NCBI GenBank assembly: GCA_040216555.1 | Contig: JAVJOW010000038.1 | Span: 62,001 to 126,000 of the forward strand | Direction: 5' to 3' | Origin: Arenibacter sp040216555 | GTDB lineage: Bacteria > Bacteroidota > Bacteroidia > Flavobacteriales > Flavobacteriaceae | Length of the DNA: 64,000 nt | Shown: positions 17,601 to 25,579 of the stretch, piece after piece | Position numbering within the stretch: the first letter of the stretch is position 1 | Layout of the letters: each line of letters starts with the position of its first letter | Notes under the pieces: generated by a model | What the model was told of the DNA's origin: nothing | What the model saw: the letters and a program-made list of their open reading frames with translations, nothing else | Databases searched by the model: none | Program-made: the position numbers and the translations under genes

Positions 17601-17720
17601 AGTGTTATCGCCAATTTCGGAGATTTTCCTGAAATAGTGGCTCAGGCCAAACAGGAATCGTCCATTATCAAGGCAAAAGAAGCTCAAAGTAATTCCTCTA
17701 TTAATCCAGAGGGAAATTAA
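14697..17720 (+). CDS. Large exported tetratricopeptide-repeat protein
   Basis: A 1007-residue protein with a cleavable signal (about 1-21, ending VNAQ). The rest is a nearly continuous array of TPR-type helical repeats, for example YYLGYISYQQDDYAQA, YYHLAECYLKLDKKQEA and ALFELANSYVRANNTE. It is probably periplasmic and acts as a scaffold for protein-protein contacts. Its gene ends 25 bases before the ATG of an outer-membrane barrel gene, and the two surely form one operon. Pairing of such a TPR protein with a barrel is, as I recall, common in flavobacteria. No enzymatic motif is visible. Confidence 0.88.
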   Translation: MLRKKTAVILCIVGSLFYVNAQESEIYTFDQKDYQEALALYNNKQYQAAQTIFEKVKNNTRDEETQANSAYYAATAAIRLNQLGADRLMEDFVEKYPTSTKRNSAYLDVADYYFATGKYPYALKWYSKVDQSSMSRKDKERFNFNNGYALFSSNKPKEAERYLNQVTTSPTYGSQAKYYLGYISYQQDDYAQANQRFDQITDQELLEEKLSYYQADMNFKLGKFEEAIALAKKQLPKSDRNEVSELNKIIGESYFNLKQYANAIPYLTEYKGKRGKWSNTDYYLLGYSYYMQGDYANGIQQFNKIIDGNNDVSQNAYYHLAECYLKLDKKQEALNAFRNASQMDFIPEIQKDAYLNYARLSYEIGNAYEPVPKVLTNYLEKYPNDPNKGEMQELLVDSYITSKNFAGAMELLEKNKNFASKVTYQKVAFYRGVELFLEMNYEEASAVFKKSLDNAEDQYFKARSSYWKAESDYNMNHFDEALAGYLEFKSNPSAKATPEFKDLNYNLAYTYFKLRNYNNAIAAFSGYVESNNGDSEKLNDAYLRLGDSYFVSSKYWPAIETYNKAIARNSPSSDYAAYQKAMSYGFVDRSATKIEELSNFVSRYPNSTLKDDALFELANSYVRANNTERGLQLYDQLIMDFKGSTLVPQAMLRQGLVYYNANRNEQALAKFKTVVRDHPNTQEALQAVTTAKLIYVDLGRVNEYAQWVKGLDFVEVTDTELDNATFESADKQYIEGNQDAAIKGYEAYIKQFPNGLNALKANFNLAQLYFGKGQKDKALPYFKNVAGKGTNEYAEQALTRVCEIYVGKNDYVTAIPYLEELEAKAEIQQNITFAQSNLMKGYYQRSDYAKTIQYATKVLSNSNIDNRIKSDAQIMIARSAIKTKDENRAEKAYSEVVKIATGELAAEALYYDAYFKNKAQNYEASNASVQKLAKDYAGYKEWSAKGLIIMAKNFYALGDAFQATYILDSVIANFGDFPEIVAQAKQESSIIKAKEAQSNSSINPEGN

Positions 17721-17745
17721 AATTTCCTTGCAAAAAGAACACAAT

Positions 17746-19497
17746 ATGCACAAGCACATTAAAATATCCATATTTGCTATTCTAGGTTTTCTACAGATCG
17801 GATTGGCACAGGACGATAAAAAAGATTTAGGTACGGAAACGGTGACAGTGGTAAAGGCCTATGCACCTACCATTTCGGATGCGTTTAAGGTGAAGTCAAT
17901 ACCTACTTTGAACGATTCCATTGTTCTGCAAAAAAAGCCTATCAATTACAGTATATTTTCCGTGCCCGTGGCCTCTACATTTACACCTTCTAAGGGTAAG
18001 GCTTCCGGGGTGAAAAAACTACCTCCGGAAAAAATATATAACTCCTATGCATCCTTAGGTCTGGGCAACTTTAATAACGCTTTGGCGGATTTCTATACCA
18101 GTAGCGCGCTGAACAGGGATGAAAGATTGGATGTAAGCCTTAACCACCATTCCTCTAGGGGAGAAATAGACGGAACCGCTTTGGATAATATATTCTATAA
18201 CACCAAATTGGATGCCAATTATACCAAAAGGGACAGGGATATAAGTTGGGGAGCCAATATAGGGGCACAACATCAATTATATAATTGGTACGGAATCCCC
18301 AATGGATATTATACAGAGGAACTAGTGAACGATATAGATGAAAAACAGAACTATTTCAATGCATTTGCAGGTGGTTTTGTGGAAATGGAGGATTCCTTCT
18401 TTAAAAGTGTCAATTTGTTTTATAGACGGTTTTGGGATTCTACCAAATCAGGTGAAAATAGGGCAGTGCTAAAGCCTGCCTTCGAATTTCCCTTAGGCGA
18501 TGAGTTATTGACACTTAAGGCCAAGGTAGATTATTTGGGCGGTAAGTTTAAAAATGGCCAAGTGGCCAATGATTCCAATGTGCCTGGAATAGATTATTCG
18601 CATTTGCAAGTTGGTATAAATCCCAATATTAATATTTTAGGGGACGATCTTTCGCTTAACCTTGGTGTTAATTTAGTGTATGGTATGGATTTGGAAAACA
18701 GCGAGGGCAATTTTTATATTTATCCCACAATAACCGCGTCCTATCGTTTGTTGGATGAGGTGGCCATAGCTTACGGTGGGGTAGAAGGTGAGTTAAAGCA
18801 AAACTCGTTCTATGGATTTGTAGAAGAGAACCCATACGTTTCCCCAACCTTGGATATGCAGCCTACAGACCAACAATATGATGCCTACATTGGCTTAAAA
18901 GGACAATTATTGCCTAATCTTAGCTACAATCTTAAGGGCTCTTATATGGCAGAAAATAGAAAACCACTATTTTTGCTGAATCCTGAAAATACTTCCAGGA
19001 CAGATGAAAAAGGGTATTTCTATGGAAATAGTTTCCAAGTGTTTTATGATGACGTAAAGACCTTAGGAGTTTTTGGTGAATTAAACGTAGATGTAAACCG
19101 TAATTTTAGCCTAGGGATAAATGCCCAAGTGTATGACTACGATACGGAAACCGATAATCCTGCTTGGAACCTGCCAGGTCTTAATGCCTCTATGTTTATG
19201 GATTATCAAATTGGGGAGAAGTGGTTCATGGGTGCCAATTTATTTTATGTGGGAGAACGCGATGATCTTTATACGGTGGCTTCCCCTGGATCATTGCCAG
19301 AAGATTTCGCAATGACTCCCATTACCTTGGATAGCTATTTTGATGCCAATGCGCATATTGGCTATCGCATAAATGAGCAATTATCCGTTTTTGCAAAGGC
19401 AAATAATATAGCCAACCAGAATTATATGCGTTGGAACAATTATCAGGTACAGGGTTTCCAGGTATTGGCCGGAGCCACGTACAAATTTGATCTATAG
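17746..19497 (+). CDS. Outer-membrane beta-barrel protein (TonB-receptor-like), partner of the TPR protein
   Basis: A 583-residue outer-membrane protein. Residues 1-21 are a signal peptide (IGLAQ). The N-terminal part (ETVTVVKAYAPTISDAFK) is short and lacks a full plug domain. The rest shows alternating amphipathic strands, and the final strand ends FQVLAGATYKFDL, a typical barrel C-terminus. The region YRINEQLSVFAKANNIANQNY resembles the last strands of TonB-dependent receptors. I chose the ATG at 17746; the in-frame TTG at 17728 is less likely. It is coupled to the TPR gene, so the two may act together in envelope transport or assembly. Confidence 0.82.
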   Translation: MHKHIKISIFAILGFLQIGLAQDDKKDLGTETVTVVKAYAPTISDAFKVKSIPTLNDSIVLQKKPINYSIFSVPVASTFTPSKGKASGVKKLPPEKIYNSYASLGLGNFNNALADFYTSSALNRDERLDVSLNHHSSRGEIDGTALDNIFYNTKLDANYTKRDRDISWGANIGAQHQLYNWYGIPNGYYTEELVNDIDEKQNYFNAFAGGFVEMEDSFFKSVNLFYRRFWDSTKSGENRAVLKPAFEFPLGDELLTLKAKVDYLGGKFKNGQVANDSNVPGIDYSHLQVGINPNINILGDDLSLNLGVNLVYGMDLENSEGNFYIYPTITASYRLLDEVAIAYGGVEGELKQNSFYGFVEENPYVSPTLDMQPTDQQYDAYIGLKGQLLPNLSYNLKGSYMAENRKPLFLLNPENTSRTDEKGYFYGNSFQVFYDDVKTLGVFGELNVDVNRNFSLGINAQVYDYDTETDNPAWNLPGLNASMFMDYQIGEKWFMGANLFYVGERDDLYTVASPGSLPEDFAMTPITLDSYFDANAHIGYRINEQLSVFAKANNIANQNYMRWNNYQVQGFQVLAGATYKFDL

Positions 19498-19917
19498 ATA
19501 AAAAATAATGTTTAGAATTAGCGGTTGGTCATGATCTCCCAAAAACCCCGTGGTATTTTATGATCGCCGTAAATGTACCTTCTGCCTTTAGCCTTCTATC
19601 TTGGGAGGCAAAAAGGCAGTAAGGTATTTTTGTCTTTAAGAGTAATTGCATTATTGGGTGTTAAATAACGATGGGACATCTTGTCCCAATTTTTACTAGA
19701 CACCCCGCGATGAGGTTGCCAAGGATAAGATTTTTTCTAAAGCTGTGATGGTAAATCTTGAACAAAGTTACATTTGGGAAATTGTATCTTTTAAAACTGT
19801 CCCATTCGTCACGCTTACGGGACATTTAGTCACAGAATAGGAAAAAAGATTACTTTTTGTTAATGGATAACGTTCTTTTGTTGTCTCGATAAATATTAAT
19901 ATTAAAACTTTATAAGA
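19498..19917. other. Long intergenic region with GGGACA/TGTCCC pairs
   Basis: This is 420 bases with no convincing gene. It holds a hairpin GGGACA-tct-TGTCCC at 19673-19687 and a second pair TGTCCC...GGGACA at 19798-19824. I see neither a clear promoter nor a terminator. Confidence 0.5.
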
Positions 19918-20343
19918 ATGAGAAATTTTGGAAAATTGTTTTACGCCAGTATTTTTTTTGTTTCCTGCAACATGTCGCTTTTAGCTGCAAACGAAGGTCA
20001 AAGTGCTCTTTGTTCCATTAATCCTACCGATGTATTTGAAAAAGTATATAAATCTCCAATCGGAACATGGGAATATTCAGTAGAGGATGTTCCTTACGAA
20101 TACAGTGCTGGTGTGTTGATCATTACCAAGGAAAAAGAAGAGTATAAGGTAGTAGTAAAAGTCAATTACAATACCCTGACGGCTTCAGATGTAAAGGTCA
20201 ATGAAAATGAAGTAAACTTTTCGGTTTATATTGAGGGGGGCAAAGTACAAGTTTCCTTGCAAGTGAAGGATGATCTTATAAGTGGTAACGCCAACTCTAC
20301 AGAAGGTTCATTTTCATTGAAAGGAAAAAGAAATAAATCCTAA
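19918..20343 (+). CDS. Small secreted protein of unknown function, paralogue of the protein at 31913
   Basis: A 141-residue protein with a signal peptide (about 1-25, ending LLAAN). The mature part contains GTWEYSVEDVPYEYSAGVL and then a series of short beta strands ending EGSFSLKGKR, suggesting a single beta-sandwich or lipocalin-like domain. It is clearly related over its full length to the product at 31913-32347, which shares VPYEY, DVKV and a closing LxGxR. No family name is known to me. It is a single-gene unit: it has a terminator just downstream and a long empty region upstream. Confidence 0.75.
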   Translation: MRNFGKLFYASIFFVSCNMSLLAANEGQSALCSINPTDVFEKVYKSPIGTWEYSVEDVPYEYSAGVLIITKEKEEYKVVVKVNYNTLTASDVKVNENEVNFSVYIEGGKVQVSLQVKDDLISGNANSTEGSFSLKGKRNKS

Positions 20344-20387
20344 AAACTTTATAGATCGGACAGTTGTATTTGTCTGTATGTATTACA

Positions 20388-20417
20388 AACATCCTTGAAT
20401 ATGGGGATGTTTTTTTA
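20388..20417 (+). terminator. Terminator of the small secreted protein gene
   Basis: A stem aacatcc/ggatgtt with a ten-base loop is followed by a T-rich tail, 45 bases after the stop codon. Confidence 0.75.
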
Positions 20418-20496
20418 TTTTTGATAAAATGTACCTAAACTTTTTGTCTGTGAGGGATTCTTTCTGCCAATTAGTTTAGCCTACAATTTATTCGGT

Positions 20497-21582
20497 ATGA
20501 GGCAAATCACAGTAGGTTGTAGAATATGGATAGGGATTTTGTCTGTATTATGCCTCGGAAGGGCTATGTCCCAAAACCTAGTGGAAAACCCCAGTTTTGA
20601 AGCTTTTTTGGAATGCCCGGATCATTTAGGGAACTTTGGGGAAGACCTTGAATATTGGTCCGTACCCACTCAGGGAACCACGGATTATTTTAATACCTGT
20701 AGTCTTAGTATGGGGGTGCCCACTAATTTTATGGGTGAGCAAACGGCAAAATTTGGGGATGGCTATCTAGGATTTTATATGTACGCCCCTGAGGATTACA
20801 GGGAATATATTCAAGGTGAGTTCAAGGAGCCTTTAAAGAAAGGGATTACCTATACACTGTCCTTTTATATAAGCCTGGCGGAGAATTCGGATCATGTTGT
20901 TCGTGATTTTGATGTTCTATTATCGACAAAACCAATAGATGTCAAAATAAAAAAGGGACTTACCAAATGGCAGCTTTCCAAAATTGAAGGGAATAATTTC
21001 ACCATTGTCGAAATTTTGGGTGACGAATTTATAAGGGATGACAATGCATGGACCAATATCTCCACTACCTTTCTTGCCGGGGGCGGTGAGCAGTTTATTA
21101 CTATTGGTAATTTTAAGAATAATGCTTCTACAAGGCGACAAAAATTGGTAAAGGAAAAAAATGTGAATGGGGCCTATTATTTCTTGGATATGGTATATGT
21201 TGGGGAGGGAATGCACACCTATGCCTTGGACGAGGCCCATATTTTTGAGAATGTCAATTTTAATTTCGATGAGTTTCATCTAGGGGAAAAAGGCGCACAT
21301 GAGATAATGCGCGTTTACCAATATTTGCAATCCGATAGTACTTTGAATATTGTAATCAACGGTTATACGGACAATTTGGGAACTACTTCCTACAATAAAG
21401 ACCTTTCTATTAAACGTGCAATGTCGGTGGCAAATAGGCTGATTAAATTGGGTTTGGCCAGACAAAGAATTACCTATAATGGCTTTGGAACAGCGCAACC
21501 CCTGGCAAATAATGAGGATGAAGAGGGTAGGGCACGGAATAGAAGGGTGGAGTTTATAATTTCCAAAACCCCTGAAAAGTAG
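20497..21582 (+). CDS. OmpA-family protein with N-terminal jelly-roll-like domain
   Basis: A 361-residue exported protein. The signal peptide ends near residue 25 (AMSQN). Residues about 28-240 begin NLVENPSFE, a typical start of a beta-sandwich (carbohydrate-binding-like) domain in Bacteroidota. Residues about 250-358 are an OmpA C-terminal peptidoglycan-binding domain, with FDEFHLGEKGAHEI, INGYTDNLGTTSYN and ARNRRVEFII. It is likely anchored to the cell wall and exposes the N-terminal domain in the periplasm or at the outer membrane. It appears to be a single-gene unit. Confidence 0.85.
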   Translation: MRQITVGCRIWIGILSVLCLGRAMSQNLVENPSFEAFLECPDHLGNFGEDLEYWSVPTQGTTDYFNTCSLSMGVPTNFMGEQTAKFGDGYLGFYMYAPEDYREYIQGEFKEPLKKGITYTLSFYISLAENSDHVVRDFDVLLSTKPIDVKIKKGLTKWQLSKIEGNNFTIVEILGDEFIRDDNAWTNISTTFLAGGGEQFITIGNFKNNASTRRQKLVKEKNVNGAYYFLDMVYVGEGMHTYALDEAHIFENVNFNFDEFHLGEKGAHEIMRVYQYLQSDSTLNIVINGYTDNLGTTSYNKDLSIKRAMSVANRLIKLGLARQRITYNGFGTAQPLANNEDEEGRARNRRVEFIISKTPEK

Positions 21583-21666
21583 GGTTTTAAAGGGCTAAAC
21601 GAATTTTTTTTTTGGTACTTGTTAAAATTGTTGGCTATAAATGATTGTGGTTCAAACTTTTGGAAC

Positions 21667-21674
21667 TATATTTG
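21667..21674 (+). promoter_or_regulatory. Predicted -7 box of the cold-shock gene promoter
   Basis: TATATTTG matches TAnnTTTG and lies 33 bases before the ATG of the cold-shock gene. The -33 element is not clear. Confidence 0.45.
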
Positions 21675-21707
21675 ATCCACAATAAGTAATTAATTTAAAT
21701 TTTAGTA

Positions 21708-21899
21708 ATGAGTAGAGGAACAGTAAAATTTTTCAACGATGCCAAAGGATTTGGGTTCATCACAGAAGAAGGTTCTAACAAAGAACATTTTGTACACATT
21801 TCTGGTTTAATCGACGAAATTCGCGAAGGCGATGAAGTTGAGTTTGAACTGAAAGAAGGAAAAAAAGGATTAAACGCAGTAAACGTTAAAGTTATTTAA
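21708..21899 (+). CDS. Cold-shock domain protein
   Basis: A 63-residue single cold-shock domain that binds single-stranded RNA or DNA and acts as an RNA chaperone. RNP1 is KGFGFI (13-18) and RNP2 is HFVHIS (27-32). At 63 residues it is slightly shorter than E. coli CspA (70), as is usual in Bacteroidota. It carries its own promoter box and terminator and is monocistronic. Confidence 0.96.
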   Translation: MSRGTVKFFNDAKGFGFITEEGSNKEHFVHISGLIDEIREGDEVEFELKEGKKGLNAVNVKVI

Positions 21900-21930
21900 T
21901 ATATACTTTTTTAATTCCCTAAGACCTAAG

Positions 21931-21958
21931 GCCTATCGTTTGATAGGCTTTTTTTTTG
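21931..21958 (+). terminator. Terminator of the cold-shock gene
   Basis: A seven-base stem gcctatc/gataggc with a four-base loop is followed by nine T. Confidence 0.92.
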
Positions 21959-21969
21959 TTCGTGAGACC

Positions 21970-22003
21970 CGTATTTCAAAAGCCGTAGGCGCATTGAAAT
22001 ACG
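21970..22003. repeat. Inverted repeat with ten-base arms
   Basis: The arms CGTATTTCAA and TTGAAATACG are perfectly complementary and enclose a 14-base loop. The first arm overlaps a CCCGTATTT word that occurs again near 22127. Confidence 0.7.
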
Positions 22004-22014
22004 ATGGACGAACG

Positions 22015-22036
22015 AACCCCGCCTTTTGGCGGGGTT
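22015..22036. repeat. GC-rich perfect hairpin
   Basis: The stem AACCCCGCC/GGCGGGGTT encloses a TTTT loop. There is no T tract after it, so it is not a standard terminator. Confidence 0.8.
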
Positions 22037-22039
22037 AAT

Positions 22040-22087
22040 GGTTTGATGCCCCGACCATGGGGCGGTTTGATGCCCCGACCATGGGGC
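22040..22087. repeat. Two tandem 24-base repeats, each a hairpin
   Basis: Two identical copies of a 24-base unit (22040-22063 and 22064-22087) lie head to tail. Each contains GCCCCgaccatGGGGC, which can fold by itself. With the hairpins before it this makes a tightly structured block. Confidence 0.85.
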
Positions 22088-22342
22088 GGTGTAATACCCT
22101 GATCTTGAGGTACGTCCCTTATAGGAGTCCCGTATTTGGTTTAGGTTTTAAATTACGAAGTTGGAAATTATTACTCATGAATGTGCTGATTTGGCTTTAT
22201 GTTTTTAGTCCTTAGTCGAGCCTAATTTTTATTTTATATATTGGTCTATGGAAACATTTATTTATAATATTGGCACACGGCCAAGCTATTTTTCATTTCA
22301 GTATTGTTGGTTTCCTTCCTTAACTAAAATACAATTGTTCCT
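22088..22342. other. Remainder of the cold-shock/SIS intergenic region
   Basis: The full gap between the cold-shock gene and the SIS gene is 443 bases. Beyond the hairpin block there is a second CCCGTATTT word near 22127 but no gene or recognisable promoter. Confidence 0.45.
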
Positions 22343-23059
22343 ATGTTCGAATATTTGGATAAAATAAAACTGCTGATCAATAAAATGTCCACAGATCAGA
22401 AAGATCAATTGGCCAGTGCCGCTAAAATTGTGGCGGACGTTATAAAGAACGATGGCATAATCCACACCATAGGTACTGGTCATTCCCAGATGATTGGAAT
22501 GGAAATGTTTGGCAGAGCCTCCAATTTGGCCAATGTAAATGCCATTATGGACGATATGGTGCTTATGGCCAGCGGGGCAAGAAGATCGGCTAAAATGGAA
22601 CAAATTAGTGGACTTGCCGAAATACTTTGGAACAAGTATAAATTTAATGAAGGAGATGTATTGATTGTTGTTTCCAATTCCGGAAGAAATGCCTTGCCAT
22701 TGGAGATGGCTATGAAGGCAAAACAGGAAGGATTAAGTACAATAGCGATCACCTCCTTGGAGCAGTCCAAAAAGTACCCTTCCAGACACGCCAGTGGAAA
22801 GAAATTATATCAGATTGCAGATTTGGTCATTGATAACTGTGTTCCCTCCGGGGATGGGGTTATCTCCATAAACAATCTTCTCATAGGTCCTGCTTCCTCG
22901 GTGCTGGGAATGATCATTGTGAATATAATCTCGACAGAAGCCATCAAAATTAATCTGGACAGAGGTGTGGATGTCTCCGTTTTTCAAAGTCAGAACATAG
23001 ATGAGGCGGACAATGAGGAGCTCTATCATAAATATGACTCCCGGATAAAACACCTTTAA
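22343..23059 (+). CDS. SIS-domain sugar isomerase-like protein (UPF0309 type)
   Basis: A 238-residue cytosolic protein with one SIS phosphosugar-binding domain. The glycine-rich TIGTGHSQMIG and the typical VVSNSGRNALP sugar-phosphate loop are visible, followed by PSGDGVIS. Length and pattern fit the UPF0309-type SIS proteins, which probably isomerise or bind a phosphorylated amino sugar. It lies ahead of two sialidase-superfamily genes and a sulfatase on the same strand, so a role in using a sugar released by those enzymes is likely but unproven. The ATG at 22343 is well placed before the first helix. Confidence 0.82.
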   Translation: MFEYLDKIKLLINKMSTDQKDQLASAAKIVADVIKNDGIIHTIGTGHSQMIGMEMFGRASNLANVNAIMDDMVLMASGARRSAKMEQISGLAEILWNKYKFNEGDVLIVVSNSGRNALPLEMAMKAKQEGLSTIAITSLEQSKKYPSRHASGKKLYQIADLVIDNCVPSGDGVISINNLLIGPASSVLGMIIVNIISTEAIKINLDRGVDVSVFQSQNIDEADNEELYHKYDSRIKHL

Positions 23060-23256
23060 GTTAATGTAGGAATAGTATTTTTTTTCTTTTTAAATAACGC
23101 CTATATTTTATACTTTAGAAAATTCACGTAGCAGAAATTTTTTACAGGCAATTCACTGTAGATATTTTCTGGTTTAAGTGACAAAGTGTGGGGCATCGAT
23201 TCTGACTAACCAACATGTAATACAAGGCGATAATCATCAAATTCAAACCCTTAAAA

Positions 23257-24273
23257 ATGAAGAAAGTCCTATCACTTTTAGTCTTTTTTGTCACTTTTAA
23301 TAGCATTTCGCAAACCTTACCAAAAAGTATTAAAGTATCCAAGATATACTCCAATCAAAATTACAATGCCTTTACATCTTTAATTAGATTTAATGGAGAT
23401 TTTTATTGTGCATTTCGCTCAGGGGAGAGGCATGTGTATGGAAAGGATGGGGTAATAAAAATTATAACCTCCGAGGATGGAAAAGAATGGAAGGAAGTGG
23501 ATGAAATTTCTTTAAAAGGGTTTGATTTGCGCGACCCCAAGCTGTCCATTACTCCAAAAGGGCAAATAATGCTTACCATGAGAGGGTCTATTTATGATGG
23601 AAAGACCTTGTTGGGAGGAATACCCCATGTAACATTCTCCAACCCTGAAGGGACCAAGTTCTCCCCGCCAAAACCTATTAAATATGATGCCAGTATAAAA
23701 TCGAAGTTCGATTGGTTATGGAGCTTAACTTGGCATGAGGGTACAGGCTATGGAGGCATGTATTCCAGAACAGAAAATAAGGAGGGTGAAAATGAGACTA
23801 CCATAAAATTGTTAAAAACCACTAACGGAGTGGATTATCAAAAGGTAACCGATTTGCCAATAGAAGGAAATCCCAATGAATCCACTATTCGGTTTTTGTC
23901 CAATGGAGAAATGCTAATGCTGATAAGACGGGAAAAGGGAAATAAAAGGGCTTATTTGGGGCAGAGTAGTGCTCCTTATAAGGACTGGAACTTTATTGAA
24001 TCGCCTTATTTTATTGGAGGTCCTGATTTTGTGGCCATAGGTGAGGGGCAATTTATTGGTGGGGGAAGGATAAATAGTGAGTATACCGGACTCCTTTCCT
24101 TTAGTGAAAATGGAGATTTTAAGGAGGTATTGAGATTGCCATCCAATTCCGATAGCAGCTATCCGGGTTTTGTTTTTGAAAATGATACCCTATACATGAG
24201 CTACTATTCTTCCCACGAGACTGAAAAAACCTCCATTTATTTTGCCGAAATACCCTTAGTTGAACTTAAATGA
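23257..24273 (+). CDS. Exported BNR/sialidase-superfamily beta-propeller protein
   Basis: A 338-residue secreted protein with a signal peptide ending near residue 19 (NSISQ). The pattern NAFTSLIRFNGDFYCAFR is typical of a group of Bacteroidota proteins usually labelled exo-alpha-sialidase, and an Asp-box-like TSEDGKEW follows. I do not see the arginine-containing RIP motif of classical GH33 sialidases, so the real activity may differ. Its stop is 36 bases before the next propeller gene, suggesting one transcript. Confidence 0.75.
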   Translation: MKKVLSLLVFFVTFNSISQTLPKSIKVSKIYSNQNYNAFTSLIRFNGDFYCAFRSGERHVYGKDGVIKIITSEDGKEWKEVDEISLKGFDLRDPKLSITPKGQIMLTMRGSIYDGKTLLGGIPHVTFSNPEGTKFSPPKPIKYDASIKSKFDWLWSLTWHEGTGYGGMYSRTENKEGENETTIKLLKTTNGVDYQKVTDLPIEGNPNESTIRFLSNGEMLMLIRREKGNKRAYLGQSSAPYKDWNFIESPYFIGGPDFVAIGEGQFIGGGRINSEYTGLLSFSENGDFKEVLRLPSNSDSSYPGFVFENDTLYMSYYSSHETEKTSIYFAEIPLVELK

Positions 24274-24309
24274 ATACCAATGCGTAAGTTTACCCTCTAA
24301 AATCCAATA

Positions 24310-25467
24310 ATGAATATAAAACTTCATTTTAGTCCAATACTTCTCTGGGTGTTGCTGGGAATTGCCTTCTCTTGTAAGAGCAATAAAACAACCAACAAAA
24401 TATTAGTCTCCAATGAACCTAAAACCGTTTTGAGCCTACAGCCTTCCGAAAGCAACCCCCGTAACAGTGAAGGGGATTTTATCAGGCTAAAAAATGGAAA
24501 TCTGTTATTTGTATATACCCATTATACAGAAGGTTCTGGGTCTGACCATGACCCGGCACATTTGGCAAGCAGATATTCCGTGGACAATGGAATTACATGG
24601 AGTAAAGAGGATGAGGTGGTGCTGCCCAATGACGGAGGAATGAATGTGATGTCCGTTTCCCTATTGCGACTTCAAAATGGTTCCATAGCCTTATTTTACC
24701 TGAGGAAGAATAGCACAAAGGACTGTATCCCCATGATGAGAATATCAACGGATGAAGCTAAGAGCTGGAGTTTACCAATTCCCTGTATCACCGACAAGAA
24801 CGGGTATTTTGTATTAAATAACGATAGGGTTATTCAACTGGAAGATGGGCGATTGCTGTTCGCAGTGGCGGAACACCCCACTACAGAAAAAGGTTTCAGT
24901 GCCCAGGGCAATTTGTTTTCTTATTACTCCGATGATAATGGCAAAACCTGGACTTCCAGCGAAATGGTGCCCAATAATACTGAAACTATCACCCAAGAAC
25001 CAGGTCTTATAGAAATGAATGATGGCCGTATCATGATGTATATTCGGGCAAGCGGTGGCGTACAGCAACTGTCTTTTTCAAAAGATCGTGGGGCAAGCTG
25101 GAGTCATATTGAGGCCAGTACCATTTATTCCCCCCTTTCGCCAGCAACTATAGAAAAAGTCCCTGGAACCAAGGATTGGGTCATGGTTTGGAACAATAAC
25201 GATGGTTCGGATCCGGTTATAAAAGGAAAAAGAACCCCTTTAACGATAGCTATTTCCAAGGATGAAGGGAAAACATGGGGCAATACTAAAAATATTGCAT
25301 CGGACCCTGAAGGTTGGTATTGTTATAACGCCCTGTATTTTATAGATATGCAAAATCTTATTTTAGGGCATTGCGCCGGAAATAGTGTCAAAGGAACAGG
25401 GTTGGCGGTAACCAATTTAACCACCCTGAATTGGGTTTGGGTAGTTAAACCTGAAGATAAAGAATAA
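24310..25467 (+). CDS. Sialidase-family lipoprotein with five Asp-boxes
   Basis: A 385-residue lipoprotein with lipobox IAFSC. It carries Asp-box-like sequences SVDNGITWS, STDEAKSWS, SDDNGKTWT, SKDRGASWS and SKDEGKTWG, as expected of a six-bladed propeller. The N-terminal PRNSEGDFIRLKNGNLLFVY is characteristic of a BNR subgroup often found in polysaccharide utilisation loci. The classical RIP motif is not visible, so the true substrate is open. It is likely cotranscribed with the gene upstream and possibly with the sulfatase 112 bases downstream. Confidence 0.8.
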   Translation: MNIKLHFSPILLWVLLGIAFSCKSNKTTNKILVSNEPKTVLSLQPSESNPRNSEGDFIRLKNGNLLFVYTHYTEGSGSDHDPAHLASRYSVDNGITWSKEDEVVLPNDGGMNVMSVSLLRLQNGSIALFYLRKNSTKDCIPMMRISTDEAKSWSLPIPCITDKNGYFVLNNDRVIQLEDGRLLFAVAEHPTTEKGFSAQGNLFSYYSDDNGKTWTSSEMVPNNTETITQEPGLIEMNDGRIMMYIRASGGVQQLSFSKDRGASWSHIEASTIYSPLSPATIEKVPGTKDWVMVWNNNDGSDPVIKGKRTPLTIAISKDEGKTWGNTKNIASDPEGWYCYNALYFIDMQNLILGHCAGNSVKGTGLAVTNLTTLNWVWVVKPEDKE

Positions 25468-25579
25468 CATTTATCGCCTTTAGGCAAGTATTTAATAAGG
25501 TTTTATCGGAAATTAGGTAATTTGTATTCCAATTTCGTTTCTTTTAAAAAATAATCAACAAAATCTGAAAATAACACTT

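Noticed and set aside
22040..22087. Two 24-base repeats as a possible CRISPR array
   Set aside because: The copies are directly adjacent with no spacer, there are only two, and no cas gene is near.
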